Shown here: piece after piece, positions 17,056-25,952 of the stretch
How positions within the stretch are numbered: the first letter of the stretch is position 1
Layout: each line of letters opens with the position of its first letter
Notes under the pieces: model-generated
The model's input: the letters and a program-made list of their open reading frames with translations, nothing else
What the model was told of the DNA's origin: nothing
Databases searched by the model: none
Source of the DNA: Bacteroidales bacterium UBA6377
GTDB lineage: Bacteria > Bacteroidota > Bacteroidia > Bacteroidales > UBA932
Length of the DNA stretch: 28,685 nt
Direction: 5' to 3'
NCBI GenBank assembly: GCA_002438805.1
Contig: DJQV01000003.1
Location: 1 to 28,685, forward strand
Translations under genes and position numbers: made by a program

Positions 17056-18914
17056 TGATTATCAAGAATATACTAAAACCTGTCTTTTCTCTCGCCGCAC
17101 TTTCGCTGCTGCTTGCCGGCTGTGGGAAGACCATTGTCATCGAGCATGACGAGACGGTCAAGGACTACACTCCGAAGGTGAGGGAGATCCTTGAAGCTCA
17201 CCCATCAGGCGATGTGACCATAAAGTTCGGCAAGGGAGTCTATGATTTCTATCCGGAAGGAGCTGCGGAGGAGTTTCTCACGCTGTCCAACAATTGCAGT
17301 GGCGACCGCAAGGTGGCTTTCCTGCTCAAGGACATGAAAAATGTCAAGGTCATCGGTGAAGGTGCCGACTTCATGTTCCACGGCAGGATAGTCCCGTTTG
17401 CCGTCAAGAACTCTGAGAACGTGGAGATCGGCGGTGTCACGATAGATTATGACTATCCATGGACTTTCGAGGGTGAGGTGCTCTCCGCCGATGCAGTGAA
17501 GAGAAGTTTTGTTGTGAGGGTTTTCCCGGACAACAAGTACCGTATCGATGGCGACCGCCTGCTTTTCGGCGGATACGACTGGGAATACCCTATGGGCGAG
17601 AGCATTGTCTTCGACCCTGAGACGCGCCGTCCGTACTATGACACAGGTGCTTATGAGCACGGATACTGGTCCGGGGAGATGGGAGCCCGTGAGATCGAGC
17701 CTGGCGTGGTGGAGTTTACGCGCCTCAGCGCCAAGGATGTGCCTCCTGTGGGGAGCATCTGGGACGACAAGGGCCCTATGAAGCTCAACCGTTCCTATCC
17801 GGGCATCGCGCTGCTTTCGAGCAAGGACATCACAGTCAAGGATGTGCATGTCTACCGCAGCGGTGCCATGGCCCTGATGGCCGAATATTCCGAGAATATC
17901 ACGGTCTCCGGCTTCTCCACCGCACAGCGTCCCGGTTCACCGAGGATGATCACTTCTTCTGCCGATGCTACTCACTTTGTTGATTGCAAGGGACTTGTGC
18001 TTCTTGAAAACAGCCATTTCGAGAGCATGCTCGATGACGCGACCAACATCCATGGTGTCTATATGAAAGTGGACAGTCTTCTCGCACCGGATACATTCAC
18101 AGCCGTGTTCGGGCATTTCCAGCAGGAGGGCAACCACTTTGCCGATGAGGGGGATGTGCTCCGCTTTGTGGACAAGACAAGCCTCCGGCCTGTGGTGGAG
18201 GCCCGTCTCGTGTCGATCGACAAGGGCGACCGCACCTGCTATGTGATGAAGGTGGACAAGGATCTGGACGGCATCCTTGCTGATCCGCGCCGCTATGCTG
18301 TAGAGAACACCACGCGTGGAGCGTCTGCCATCATACGCAACTGCACTGTTGAGTACAACCGCGCCCGCAGCCTGCTGATATCGACTCCGGGCGATGTGCT
18401 CATCGAGAACTGCAAGTTCGGCTCCATGATGGCCGGCATCAGGATATGCGGTGACGCCAACTACTGGTTCGAGTCCGGCAACACCCGCAATGTCGTCATC
18501 CGCGGCAACACTTTCACAGATCTCGGTATCGGAGGACGCGAGCCGCAGGCCATACTCCAGATTGACCCGATCATCCCGTCGGATGCGCGCTCCAACGATT
18601 TCTTCTACCACGACCGCATAGTCTTCGAGGACAACACAGTCTCCACCTTTGACAACCAGATCATCTATGCGCTGAGTGTCAAGTCTTTGGAGATCAAGAA
18701 CAACAAGTTCATAGACACGAAGACTTATGCTCCGCTCTTCCCTCAGCTTTCAGTGATTGATGTGCAGTACTGCGGTGATGTGAAGATAGTCGGCAATGAT
18801 TTCACCAAGTGGAAAGAGAACGCGACGATAAGCATACACAAGTGCGTCAAGGTCGAGAACGACTCCAACGTGCATGTCGTGGACTCCCCGAACCCTTTCT
18901 TTTACCAAAGTTGA
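17055..18914 (+). CDS. GH110-like alpha-1,3-galactosidase, parallel beta-helix lipoprotein
   Basis: 619 residues, the usual size for GH110. The lipoprotein signal ends at Cys23 (LLAGC). The body is a right-handed parallel beta-helix with many short N/D/G-rich rungs (for example VIIRGNTF-like turns and SLEIKNNKF). The region 305-335 reads SADATHFVDCKG followed by FESMLDDATNIHG, with adjacent Asp327-Asp328. GH110 enzymes carry such a paired-aspartate active site in an inverting mechanism. The family removes terminal alpha-1,3-linked galactose, as in blood-group-B and linear alpha-Gal structures, and in some marine members galactans. The assignment is from remembered family motifs, so other beta-helix glycosidases or lyases are the alternative. 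It is coupled to the preceding gene (TAATG) and lies 6 bp from the next. Confidence 0.75.
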   Translation: MIIKNILKPVFSLAALSLLLAGCGKTIVIEHDETVKDYTPKVREILEAHPSGDVTIKFGKGVYDFYPEGAAEEFLTLSNNCSGDRKVAFLLKDMKNVKVIGEGADFMFHGRIVPFAVKNSENVEIGGVTIDYDYPWTFEGEVLSADAVKRSFVVRVFPDNKYRIDGDRLLFGGYDWEYPMGESIVFDPETRRPYYDTGAYEHGYWSGEMGAREIEPGVVEFTRLSAKDVPPVGSIWDDKGPMKLNRSYPGIALLSSKDITVKDVHVYRSGAMALMAEYSENITVSGFSTAQRPGSPRMITSSADATHFVDCKGLVLLENSHFESMLDDATNIHGVYMKVDSLLAPDTFTAVFGHFQQEGNHFADEGDVLRFVDKTSLRPVVEARLVSIDKGDRTCYVMKVDKDLDGILADPRRYAVENTTRGASAIIRNCTVEYNRARSLLISTPGDVLIENCKFGSMMAGIRICGDANYWFESGNTRNVVIRGNTFTDLGIGGREPQAILQIDPIIPSDARSNDFFYHDRIVFEDNTVSTFDNQIIYALSVKSLEIKNNKFIDTKTYAPLFPQLSVIDVQYCGDVKIVGNDFTKWKENATISIHKCVKVENDSNVHVVDSPNPFFYQS

Positions 18915-18920
18915 CGTGGA

Positions 18921-21900
18921 ATGAAATTTTACAAGATTTCGCTTGTTTCTGCGATACTGGCGCTCAGCGCGTCAGTGTCGCTTTTTGCGCAGAAGATGGA
19001 GCCTGACCTGACGCTCAAGTTTGCCGACCGTGACACCTGCTCTCTGTATATGGACATATATGAGCCGGATTCTTCCAGGGTCGTCTGTGAGGACGGGAAA
19101 GCCCGTCCTACGGTCATCCATGTCTTCGGTGGGGGCTTCATGGAGGGCTCGCGCCATCAGGAGTGGCTGCGCCCGTGGTTCCGTGAGATGAACTCCCGTG
19201 GCTACAGGATGATCTCCATAGATTATCGTCTCGGGCTCAAGGGGGTGCGCGGTGTCTCTCAGATGAAGTTCGCCGTGCTTCTCGCCAAGGCCATTGACAT
19301 GGCTGTGGAGGATCTGTTTTCCGCTACGGAGTATCTTCTTGCCAACGGGGAGGCCCTCGGTATCGATGCGCGCAATATTGTCGTGACCGGATCTTCCGCC
19401 GGGGCGATCACGGCCCAGCAGGCGGAATGGGAGATCTGCAACCGGACCCGTATGGCTTCGGTGCTGCCTGCGGACTTCAACTATGCCGGCATCATGGCCT
19501 ATGCTGGGGCTGTCCTTGTAAAGGGGCGGCTCGCTTACCCGGAAAAGCCATGCCCTGTGATGATGTTCCACGGGACAGAGGATGAGCTCGTGCCGTATGA
19601 TGCCATCAAGGCCGGGCCGGTCGGCTTCTACGGGCCATGCCGGATTCAGCCTGCTCTCCAGTCCGCCGGTGCGGTATGGAGGTTTTACCGTTTCCCGGGG
19701 ATCAACCACGCCGTGGCGGGTTACATGCCCCAGACAGTAGTTCAGCAGGTGGATTTCATCGAGAACAATGTGATGCGCGGTTCGGTGGAGTGCGAGGATG
19801 CGGAGATTGTGGACTCTTCGCTTCCGACCTACGAGACCGGCGACCCGAACGGGCTTTATGATATCCAGCCCGACGATACGGCTTCTGTGGAGGAGCCGGC
19901 GAGATGGACGATAGAGTCCGCCTCCCGGGGCATCCGTTGGGACGCTTCCACGGGGCTGCCGCACGAGGACCATATCGAGATGAGCGGGGAGCAGGTGTCC
20001 TGCGTGTTGCGCTGGGGAGTCGGGGCGGATCGCGCGTTGCGCAGCGAGAAGTCCTTGGTCTTCCCTATGCTGCGCACGATTCCGAACAACACTCATGCGT
20101 CGATGAACTTCCGCATCGCGACTGATATCCCCTCCATGCTTGCTGTCAATGGGCGCAGCCTTGTCCGGGAGCAGGTGGATTCTGTCCGGATCAACGGTAT
20201 GGTCGAGGTCACGAGCCGCTGGTCAAAGTCAAACGATTTCATCGGTGTGGGGCCCGGACAGACCGAGACGGCCTGCATCCGTATGACACGCACCCTTTTT
20301 CCGTCCACGACTCTGCCTTGTGTCTATGAGAGGTTCGCGCTGCTCAACGTGACCGGAGACAATCTTCTCGTGACTGTGCCGGAGTTCTGCCAGACTTCAT
20401 ACACCGACCATTATGCCGGAGTTGACGGGACTTATCTTGTGCGTGCGGAGATAGACGGCGCCGGTACGGCCTGGATGAAGCCGGGGGAGGAACGAACATT
20501 TACTGTGATTTATCAGGCTTATCGTCAGGGCGGTACGGTTACTTCTCCGCTGCTTGCCGGCTCTGAGCCTGTGACGCGCGAGATTGCCCCGGAGTCCCCG
20601 TTGCATCCGGATGTAGACGCGGAGTTCGCCTCGCGTAAGGCATTTGTCTCCGGACTCGGGGAGGAGCTTGTTCTTGAGACTCCTGATCCGGTTCTGAACG
20701 AGATGTTCCGCTTTTCCAAGATCCGTGCTTCCGAGAGCATATTCAGGACCAAGGGCGGCCTGATGCACAGCCCGGGAGGGGAGAGCTACTATGCCGCCAT
20801 CTGGGCCAATGACCAGGCCGAATATATCGACCCGTTCTTCCCGTTCCTCGGCGACGGACGCGGCAATGAGTCGGCTCTCAATTCTTTCCGCCATTTCGCG
20901 AGGTTCATGAATCCGGATTACAAGCCTCTTCCGAGTTCGGTGATTGCGGAGGGCGAGGATATATGGGACGGTTGCGGTGACCGGGGTGATGCCGCGATGA
21001 TCGCTTATGGCGCGGCCCGTTATGCCCTGGCGAGAGGTGACATGGCTGAGGCCAAGGAACTTTGGCCGCTCATACAGTGGTGCCTTGAGTACTGCCGCCG
21101 TCAGATCAACGGGGAGGGTGTCGTGGCATCCGATACCGATGAACTGGAGAACCGCTTCGAGTCGGGTGATGCCAATCTTTGCACTTCGACGCTCTATTAT
21201 GATGCTCTCGTGTCAGCTGCGTATCTGGGACGGGAGATAGGAGCGGCTTCTTCCGAATGCTCTGACTATCTGCGCCGTTCTCGGCAGATGGCCGCTTCGA
21301 TAGAAAAATATTTCGGGGCTGAAGTCTCCGGGTACGAGACCTACCGCTATTACAAGGGCAACACTCTCCTGCGCTCATGGATCTGCATGCCTCTCATCGC
21401 CGGCATAGACAAGCGGGCCGCCGGGACTTCCGCCGCTCTCACCGGTCCCGAGCTTATGACGGAGAACGGCTGTCTCACCGAGCAGGGGAGCGATGTTTTC
21501 TGGGACAGGGCCACGCTCTACGCCCTCCGGGGCATCTTCTATACCGGAGACACTGACAAGGCTCTCGGCATCCTTTCCCGTCTTTCGCGCCGGCGTCTGC
21601 TTGGCGAGCATGTGCCTTATGCGGTCGAGGCCTGGCCGGAGGGTTCGCAGAGGCATCTCTCGGCCGAGAGCGGACTGTATTGCCGTGTCATCACGGAGGG
21701 GCTCTTCGGCATCCGTCCGACAGGACTGCGCAGCTTCACGATGAACGTGAGCCTCCCGTCCGGTTGGGACAGCATGGCCTTGAAGCATATCCGTGCTTTC
21801 GGCTCGGATTTTGACATCAGGGTGTCGCGCACTTCCAAGGGCGGGCTTGAGGTTGAGCTTACCGAGCATACAGGTTCTTCCGATCGGGTGCGCCGTTTTG

Positions 21901-21935
21901 TCCCGCGTGGCGGGCGTATAAACGTTAAATTGTAG
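18921..21935 (+). CDS. Fusion of an alpha/beta-hydrolase esterase with a six-hairpin glycosidase-like domain
   Basis: 1004 residues. The signal peptide is about 1-24 (SVSLFAQ), with no lipobox, so periplasmic or secreted. Residues 30-290 are an esterase/lipase-type alpha/beta hydrolase: oxyanion segment HVFGGGF (67-73), nucleophile Ser159 in GSSAG, acid Asp221 in HGTEDELVP and His263 in INHAV. Residues about 325-585 look like a beta-rich linker domain. From about 587 to 960 the sequence resembles an (alpha/alpha)6-barrel glycosidase, with segments AAIWANDQAEY, GEDIWDGCGDRGDA and DTDELENRFESGD supplying acidic candidates, and a short beta tail. I cannot name the GH family. Together the two parts suggest removal of an acyl group and a sugar from the same oligosaccharide. 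Confidence 0.78.
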   Translation: MKFYKISLVSAILALSASVSLFAQKMEPDLTLKFADRDTCSLYMDIYEPDSSRVVCEDGKARPTVIHVFGGGFMEGSRHQEWLRPWFREMNSRGYRMISIDYRLGLKGVRGVSQMKFAVLLAKAIDMAVEDLFSATEYLLANGEALGIDARNIVVTGSSAGAITAQQAEWEICNRTRMASVLPADFNYAGIMAYAGAVLVKGRLAYPEKPCPVMMFHGTEDELVPYDAIKAGPVGFYGPCRIQPALQSAGAVWRFYRFPGINHAVAGYMPQTVVQQVDFIENNVMRGSVECEDAEIVDSSLPTYETGDPNGLYDIQPDDTASVEEPARWTIESASRGIRWDASTGLPHEDHIEMSGEQVSCVLRWGVGADRALRSEKSLVFPMLRTIPNNTHASMNFRIATDIPSMLAVNGRSLVREQVDSVRINGMVEVTSRWSKSNDFIGVGPGQTETACIRMTRTLFPSTTLPCVYERFALLNVTGDNLLVTVPEFCQTSYTDHYAGVDGTYLVRAEIDGAGTAWMKPGEERTFTVIYQAYRQGGTVTSPLLAGSEPVTREIAPESPLHPDVDAEFASRKAFVSGLGEELVLETPDPVLNEMFRFSKIRASESIFRTKGGLMHSPGGESYYAAIWANDQAEYIDPFFPFLGDGRGNESALNSFRHFARFMNPDYKPLPSSVIAEGEDIWDGCGDRGDAAMIAYGAARYALARGDMAEAKELWPLIQWCLEYCRRQINGEGVVASDTDELENRFESGDANLCTSTLYYDALVSAAYLGREIGAASSECSDYLRRSRQMAASIEKYFGAEVSGYETYRYYKGNTLLRSWICMPLIAGIDKRAAGTSAALTGPELMTENGCLTEQGSDVFWDRATLYALRGIFYTGDTDKALGILSRLSRRRLLGEHVPYAVEAWPEGSQRHLSAESGLYCRVITEGLFGIRPTGLRSFTMNVSLPSGWDSMALKHIRAFGSDFDIRVSRTSKGGLEVELTEHTGSSDRVRRFVPRGGRINVKL

Positions 21936-22084
21936 ATTATGAGTAAGAAGTTGTTTTGATTTATGTTGAAAATTCTTTTATTTGCTTTTTCGCCATAGTT
22001 TTCCCTGGCTTTTTCGGTCAGATAGTTCTACTATCTTTCTCAAAATCCAGAAAAAACTCTGGCAGAAAAATCTTCATAAAATTT

Positions 22085-23644
22085 ATGACAAATAAATTCA
22101 AAACAACTTCTAAAATACTGTTGTGGCCTCTTGCTGCTGCGGCACTAGCTGGTGCCGGCTTTGCATCCTGCACTCCTGAAGACCGTCCGTCTGTCCCGGA
22201 ACCGGAGCCCGATCCGGTCGAGGTCCATCCTGTGGCGCGTGAGGGCTGGGACATATACACCGGCCCGAATTATAGATATGGTCCGTCCATCATCGTGAAT
22301 GACGACAACTCCATAGACATCTGGCTCGCCACCCCGGGTGATTATTATGGGACGAATGTGACAATCCCGGTTTCCGATGCCCAGACGGCTGTCCAGCTCG
22401 GCACGACCGGGGTGCTTGCCCAGAAGTTCACTTCCTCTTCTGACTTCGGTTTCATCTCGCTCCAGTGCCCGTCGTGGGGGAGTGCGTCGGAGGGCTTTAC
22501 TCTCTCGCTTTATGCTTGGAATGCGGATTATGCGACGACTCTCTCTGGTGCGGCTGTCGCTTCGAAGCGATTTGCCGATTATGCCGACAATTCCTGGCTC
22601 AGCCTTTATCGGAGTCCAAAGGAGGATTACACCGAGACATTCCCTGCCGGCACTTATCTATGGGTGATGAGCGACGGTACGGCGCAGTCGGGGATATGGA
22701 AATGTCCCGATCCCGGCTCTGCCGCGGGGACGGATGCCGTCTCTTACGTCGGAGGAGAGCCTGTAGAGGGACAGTTCCGTTGCCGGCTCACATCCGGCGG
22801 TTCAGGAAAATATTACTGGGATAAGATAACCTGGCGTCATTCCGATGACGGTGGTCAGACATGGACAGATGAGGCCGATGCCCTGCTCCCGTCCGACGGC
22901 AAGAGGGATGCTTTCTCTGTATGTGACCCGGGAGTGGCGTTCTGGAACGGCTGGTATTATATCGCCTACACTTCCACTGAGGAGCCGAACGGCTTTGACA
23001 ACGACCTCTATATTGCGCGTGGGCAGTCTCCGACCGGGCCTTGGGAGAAATGGAGCGGCAGCGGTTGGGGCTCTGACCCGCAGCCGGTCATCGACTATGA
23101 GCCTGTGCCGGGGCATGAAGGCGTGGTCTTCGGGGCCGGTGAACCTTGCATCGTGGTCAAGGACGATGTGGTCTACCTCTATTACTCGTACAACGACTAT
23201 CTTGCCGCCGAGGACCGTCAGGGCACTACGACCAGAGTGTCCACAGCCCCGGCAGGCGATGAGAACTGGCCTGCGCATCTTCAGTATCGCGGCGTGGCTC
23301 TGGACAAGAGCGACATTTATGACCCCGACCACACCGATGTCAAATACATTCAGCAGAGCCGGAAATTCGTGGCCATACACGCCGAGCGGCGCAACTCCGA
23401 TCTCAGCCGCATCCGTGTCTGGGAGTCTGAGGACGGGATCACTTTCACCAAAGGGGACATTGTCCAGGGGACTCTTCGCAAGGGGATAATCAACGCCGGT
23501 ATGAGCGGCGACGGTCTCGGGCAGGTCCGCCCGGGTGTCCAGCAGTTCCTCTCATACGCCCACAGTGACCCGCCGCGCGTCTGGGGCCGCTGGTTCACCT
23601 GGTTCCAGCCCCTCGACTGGGAGCCGGATGAGGAAAAGTCATGA
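22085..23644 (+). CDS. Second beta-propeller lipoprotein, GH43-like, with Asp-box
   Basis: 519 residues from the ATG at 22085, chosen because a lipoprotein signal follows (Cys29 in GFASC); an in-frame TTG 129 bp upstream has no such signal. A Pro/Glu-rich linker reaches about 50. A beta-sandwich-like segment (about 50-230) precedes a propeller with an Asp-box near 253 (HSDDGGQTWTDE), then CDPGVAFWNGWYYIAYTS and GEPCIVVKDDVVYLYYSY, which resemble blade patterns of GH43/GH32-type enzymes. It is distinct in length and sequence from the propeller protein at 15907. It lies 149 bp after the fusion gene, the longest gap downstream of susC, so it may have its own promoter or be expressed less. Exact family and activity unknown. 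Confidence 0.72.
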   Translation: MTNKFKTTSKILLWPLAAAALAGAGFASCTPEDRPSVPEPEPDPVEVHPVAREGWDIYTGPNYRYGPSIIVNDDNSIDIWLATPGDYYGTNVTIPVSDAQTAVQLGTTGVLAQKFTSSSDFGFISLQCPSWGSASEGFTLSLYAWNADYATTLSGAAVASKRFADYADNSWLSLYRSPKEDYTETFPAGTYLWVMSDGTAQSGIWKCPDPGSAAGTDAVSYVGGEPVEGQFRCRLTSGGSGKYYWDKITWRHSDDGGQTWTDEADALLPSDGKRDAFSVCDPGVAFWNGWYYIAYTSTEEPNGFDNDLYIARGQSPTGPWEKWSGSGWGSDPQPVIDYEPVPGHEGVVFGAGEPCIVVKDDVVYLYYSYNDYLAAEDRQGTTTRVSTAPAGDENWPAHLQYRGVALDKSDIYDPDHTDVKYIQQSRKFVAIHAERRNSDLSRIRVWESEDGITFTKGDIVQGTLRKGIINAGMSGDGLGQVRPGVQQFLSYAHSDPPRVWGRWFTWFQPLDWEPDEEKS

Positions 23645-23657
23645 ATATGTTCTGTTG

Positions 23658-23669
23658 TTTTCCGGAAAA
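23658..23669. promoter_or_regulatory. Perfect 12-bp palindrome TTTTCCGGAAAA at the ATPase promoter
   Basis: The palindrome begins 14 bp after the last PUL stop codon and ends 5 bp before the -7 box of the next gene, so it sits inside the promoter spacer. That placement suits a repressor site, but the palindrome is short and could be chance. Confidence 0.35.
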
Positions 23670-23674
23670 AGTCA

Positions 23675-23682
23675 TAATTTTG
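23675..23682 (+). promoter_or_regulatory. Probable -7 box of the DUF4143 ATPase gene
   Basis: TAATTTTG fits TAnnTTTG exactly. The nearest -33 candidate is a partial match (GTTG ending at 23657, 17 nt away). The start codon is 27 nt downstream, giving a short leader. Confidence 0.5.
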
Positions 23683-23709
23683 CATGAGTAAAATCATGAA
23701 AAAGTCATT

Positions 23710-25056
23710 ATGCTTGAAAGGAAGATACAAAAGGTTATTCATGACTATCTGAAGTCGGAATCCAATAAGATTCTTGTGATTGACGGGGCCAGACAGATCG
23801 GAAAGTCTTTCATAATACGGCACGAAGGCCAGTTGTTGTTCCCTAATTATATCGAACTCAACATGTATGAAGACAAGACGGGGAGGAAGATTTTTGAAAA
23901 TATCAGAGATATTCAGGATTTCTATTTTCGAATAAGCCTTGCCGCGGGAGACAGGATGGGCAAAAAGGAGGATACCTTGGTATTTATTGATGAGATTCAG
24001 GCATATCCCGAACTTTTGACCATGTTGAAATTCCTCAAGGATGATGACAGGTTTACTTACATTGTAAGTGGTTCCCAGCTTGGTATTGCCCTCAATGAGA
24101 CACTTTCCAAGCCGGGTGGAAGGATCATGACAAAAAGGATGTACCCTTTGGACTTTGAAGAATTTCTGTGGGCCAACAATGTTGGAAAAGAGGCTGTTGC
24201 CCATCTTTCTGACAGCTTTGCTTCCAAGATGTCCCTGGATGAGAATACGCATTCTTATATGATGGATCTGTTCAGGAAATATCTTCTTATAGGTGGTATG
24301 CCTGATGCTGTCAATGCTTTTGTCGGGACGCATAACCTGGTGTCGGTACGTGCTGTTCAGGAAGAAGTATACAAACTTTACAGGGAGGACTGTTCACAAT
24401 ATGATAGTGAGAGAAAGCTGCATATCCGAAAAATATACGACTTGATCCCGTCGAATCTGGAGAATACAAAAAAGAGAGTGAAGGTCAATGAGATATCGGG
24501 AAAGAAAGGAAAAACCATGTCAGATTATGAGCAGGAGTTTGAGTATATTGTCAACTCCGGCATAGCGTTGGAGGTCAGTTCCATATCAAATCCGCGCTTC
24601 CCGCTGAGAGATTCAATGAAAAAAAGTCTCGTCAAATTGTATCTTAACGATGTCGGTCTGCTTACTGATCTGCTCTTCAAGTATAATGCCTCTGCCGTGC
24701 TTGATGAAGTGCCGAGCATTAATCTTGGTTCCGTCTACGAAAATTTTGTAGCCTCAGAACTGAAAGCTCATGGATACAGCCTGTATTATTATGACAACAA
24801 GAAAAATGGTGAGGTGGACTTTCTGGTTGATGACTATGATGATCTTACGGCTATGCCTGTGGAGGTGAAGTCCGGAAAGGACAATAAGAGGCACAGTTCG
24901 CTGGACAGATTCATGGAGGTCAAGGATTACAATATCAAAAGGGGATTGGTGCTTTCAAACGAGCGTACGGTTTCTGTCAAGGGACGGATTACGTACTTGC
25001 CGATTTACTTTGCGATGTTCCTGAATTCGTCAGGACCCGAGAGCATCATGATCTGA
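23710..25056 (+). CDS. AAA ATPase with DUF4143 C-terminal domain
   Basis: 448 residues. Walker A is GARQIGKS at 26-33; Walker B is TLVFIDEIQAYP with Asp94-Glu95. A sensor-like segment is YIVSGSQLG near 117-125, and the RMYPLDFEEFLW segment is typical of AAA_14 proteins. The C-terminal DUF4143 region contains a PD-(D/E)XK-like set, Glu368 and Asp370 in GEVDFLV and Glu385-x-Lys387 in VEVKSGK. These proteins are abundant and multicopy in Bacteroidetes, their biological role is uncertain, and they are often horizontally exchanged. The gene is more AT-rich than the PUL in front of it. It begins 65 bp after the PUL and has its own promoter box, so it is probably not part of the PUL. Confidence 0.9.
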   Translation: MLERKIQKVIHDYLKSESNKILVIDGARQIGKSFIIRHEGQLLFPNYIELNMYEDKTGRKIFENIRDIQDFYFRISLAAGDRMGKKEDTLVFIDEIQAYPELLTMLKFLKDDDRFTYIVSGSQLGIALNETLSKPGGRIMTKRMYPLDFEEFLWANNVGKEAVAHLSDSFASKMSLDENTHSYMMDLFRKYLLIGGMPDAVNAFVGTHNLVSVRAVQEEVYKLYREDCSQYDSERKLHIRKIYDLIPSNLENTKKRVKVNEISGKKGKTMSDYEQEFEYIVNSGIALEVSSISNPRFPLRDSMKKSLVKLYLNDVGLLTDLLFKYNASAVLDEVPSINLGSVYENFVASELKAHGYSLYYYDNKKNGEVDFLVDDYDDLTAMPVEVKSGKDNKRHSSLDRFMEVKDYNIKRGLVLSNERTVSVKGRITYLPIYFAMFLNSSGPESIMI

Positions 25057-25098
25057 CTCCCTTGTTTGAATCTGTCGGGTCGTGGCGTACAGAATCCT

Positions 25099-25106
25099 TA
25101 CTTTTG
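25099..25106 (+). promoter_or_regulatory. Probable -7 box of the ZinT-like lipoprotein gene
   Basis: TACTTTTG fits TAnnTTTG exactly and lies 43 nt before the chosen start codon. A TTTG at 25065-25068 is too far upstream (30 nt) to be a regular -33 partner. Confidence 0.45.
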
Positions 25107-25149
25107 GGGATTTCACAACGGCTTCATGATGAGTATATTTGCGTCCGTC

Positions 25150-25860
25150 ATGAAAAGAATCAGTTTTATCGCGCTTGCTGGTGCGCTTGCGCTTTTTGCC
25201 TCATGCGGGACGGCTAAAACTCCAGATGCCGGTACTCCGGAAGCTGCCTCTCTGCTTCAGAAAGGAATGGAAGGTACTTATGTCGAACTCTTCAGCGATG
25301 ATGCCCTGCTGAATCCAAGGTGGGATGCATTATGGCTTTCGGAGTGTTCCAAGGCTGTTGGGGAGGAGGCTGCGTATTCTGTCGTCTCGGCATTGAAGTC
25401 CTCCATGTCCGGAACGCTTACCGGGCCGTCCGCTACAGAAGCATTCGGAGATGGCTCCAATGGCTGGAAGAACGGTTTCCAGTTCAACTGTGATTTCACT
25501 CGGGGAGTGGAAAAGTTTGTCTTTGATGGCCGTGGTGGAATCAAAGGGGTTGATGCCTCCGGCGCGGAGGTGTTCTCGCATAAGTACGAGTTTGACAGCT
25601 ACAATGCTGACTATGATTTCTATTTCTTCAAGTCTTTGGACGGAAATGAAGATGAGTTCAGCTTTTTCGCGATGCGTTCGGATACTCCGGCCACGACTCA
25701 CCATATTGAGTTTCGGTATGGTACTGATATAGAGTCTCTATCAGGGTTCTGTACTGGCAAGTATGCCTATTGGATGGCTGCCGGTGTGCTTGAAGGTGTT
25801 GAATCGGAGCAGGAGGAGGCAATCAAGATTTTCGTGGCGGAGAACACTTCCGGGGAATAG
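25150..25860 (+). CDS. Lipoprotein, possible ZinT/YodA-like metal-binding lipocalin domain
   Basis: 236 residues from the ATG at 25150, chosen because the lipoprotein signal starts there (Cys19 in LFASC). The mature part opens with GMEGTYVELFSDDALLNPRWD and continues with VEKFVFDGRGGIKGVD, a Lys-Tyr strand (HKYEFDS) and a THHIEFRYGTD segment near 183. The order of these elements resembles the ZinT/YodA family, whose C-terminal His-rich strand binds zinc or cadmium in the periplasm or at the cell surface. The similarity is from memory of the family pattern and is moderate; the His positions differ from the classic HFHI motif. The gene follows the DUF4143 ATPase by 93 bp and carries its own promoter box. 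Confidence 0.6.
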   Translation: MKRISFIALAGALALFASCGTAKTPDAGTPEAASLLQKGMEGTYVELFSDDALLNPRWDALWLSECSKAVGEEAAYSVVSALKSSMSGTLTGPSATEAFGDGSNGWKNGFQFNCDFTRGVEKFVFDGRGGIKGVDASGAEVFSHKYEFDSYNADYDFYFFKSLDGNEDEFSFFAMRSDTPATTHHIEFRYGTDIESLSGFCTGKYAYWMAAGVLEGVESEQEEAIKIFVAENTSGE

Positions 25861-25909
25861 GTGTTCGCCAAATTCCGGTACATGTCTACTTTTCGTGTCT
25901 AGTACAAAT

Positions 25910-25946
25910 CGGGGCAGCGTGATGAGAAAAGTCATTATGCTCCCCG
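25910..25946. other. Strong hairpin in the convergent intergenic region
   Basis: CGGGG (25910-25914) pairs with CCCCG (25942-25946), and 25916-25925 pairs with 25932-25941 (two G-U pairs), separated by a single bulged base, with loop GAAAAG. About 15 bp in all. It could terminate or protect the transcripts converging from 25860 and 26048, although neither strand shows a good U-run after it. Confidence 0.6.
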
Positions 25947-25952
25947 TGCTGC

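Noticed and set aside
18972..20096. Long minus-strand open frame (374 codons) inside the esterase-glycosidase gene
   Set aside because: It is an antisense frame of a clearly coding GC-rich gene; its translation is rich in His/Arg/Pro with no domain, and no promoter or signal is visible.
21936..22084. Promoter for the second propeller gene
   Set aside because: The gap is AT-rich, but I found no clear TAnnTTTG box with a -33 partner, so no promoter is claimed.
23350..24333. Minus-strand open frame of 327 codons spanning the PUL end and the DUF4143 ATPase
   Set aside because: It runs antisense through two well-supported genes and their promoter and has no recognisable domain.
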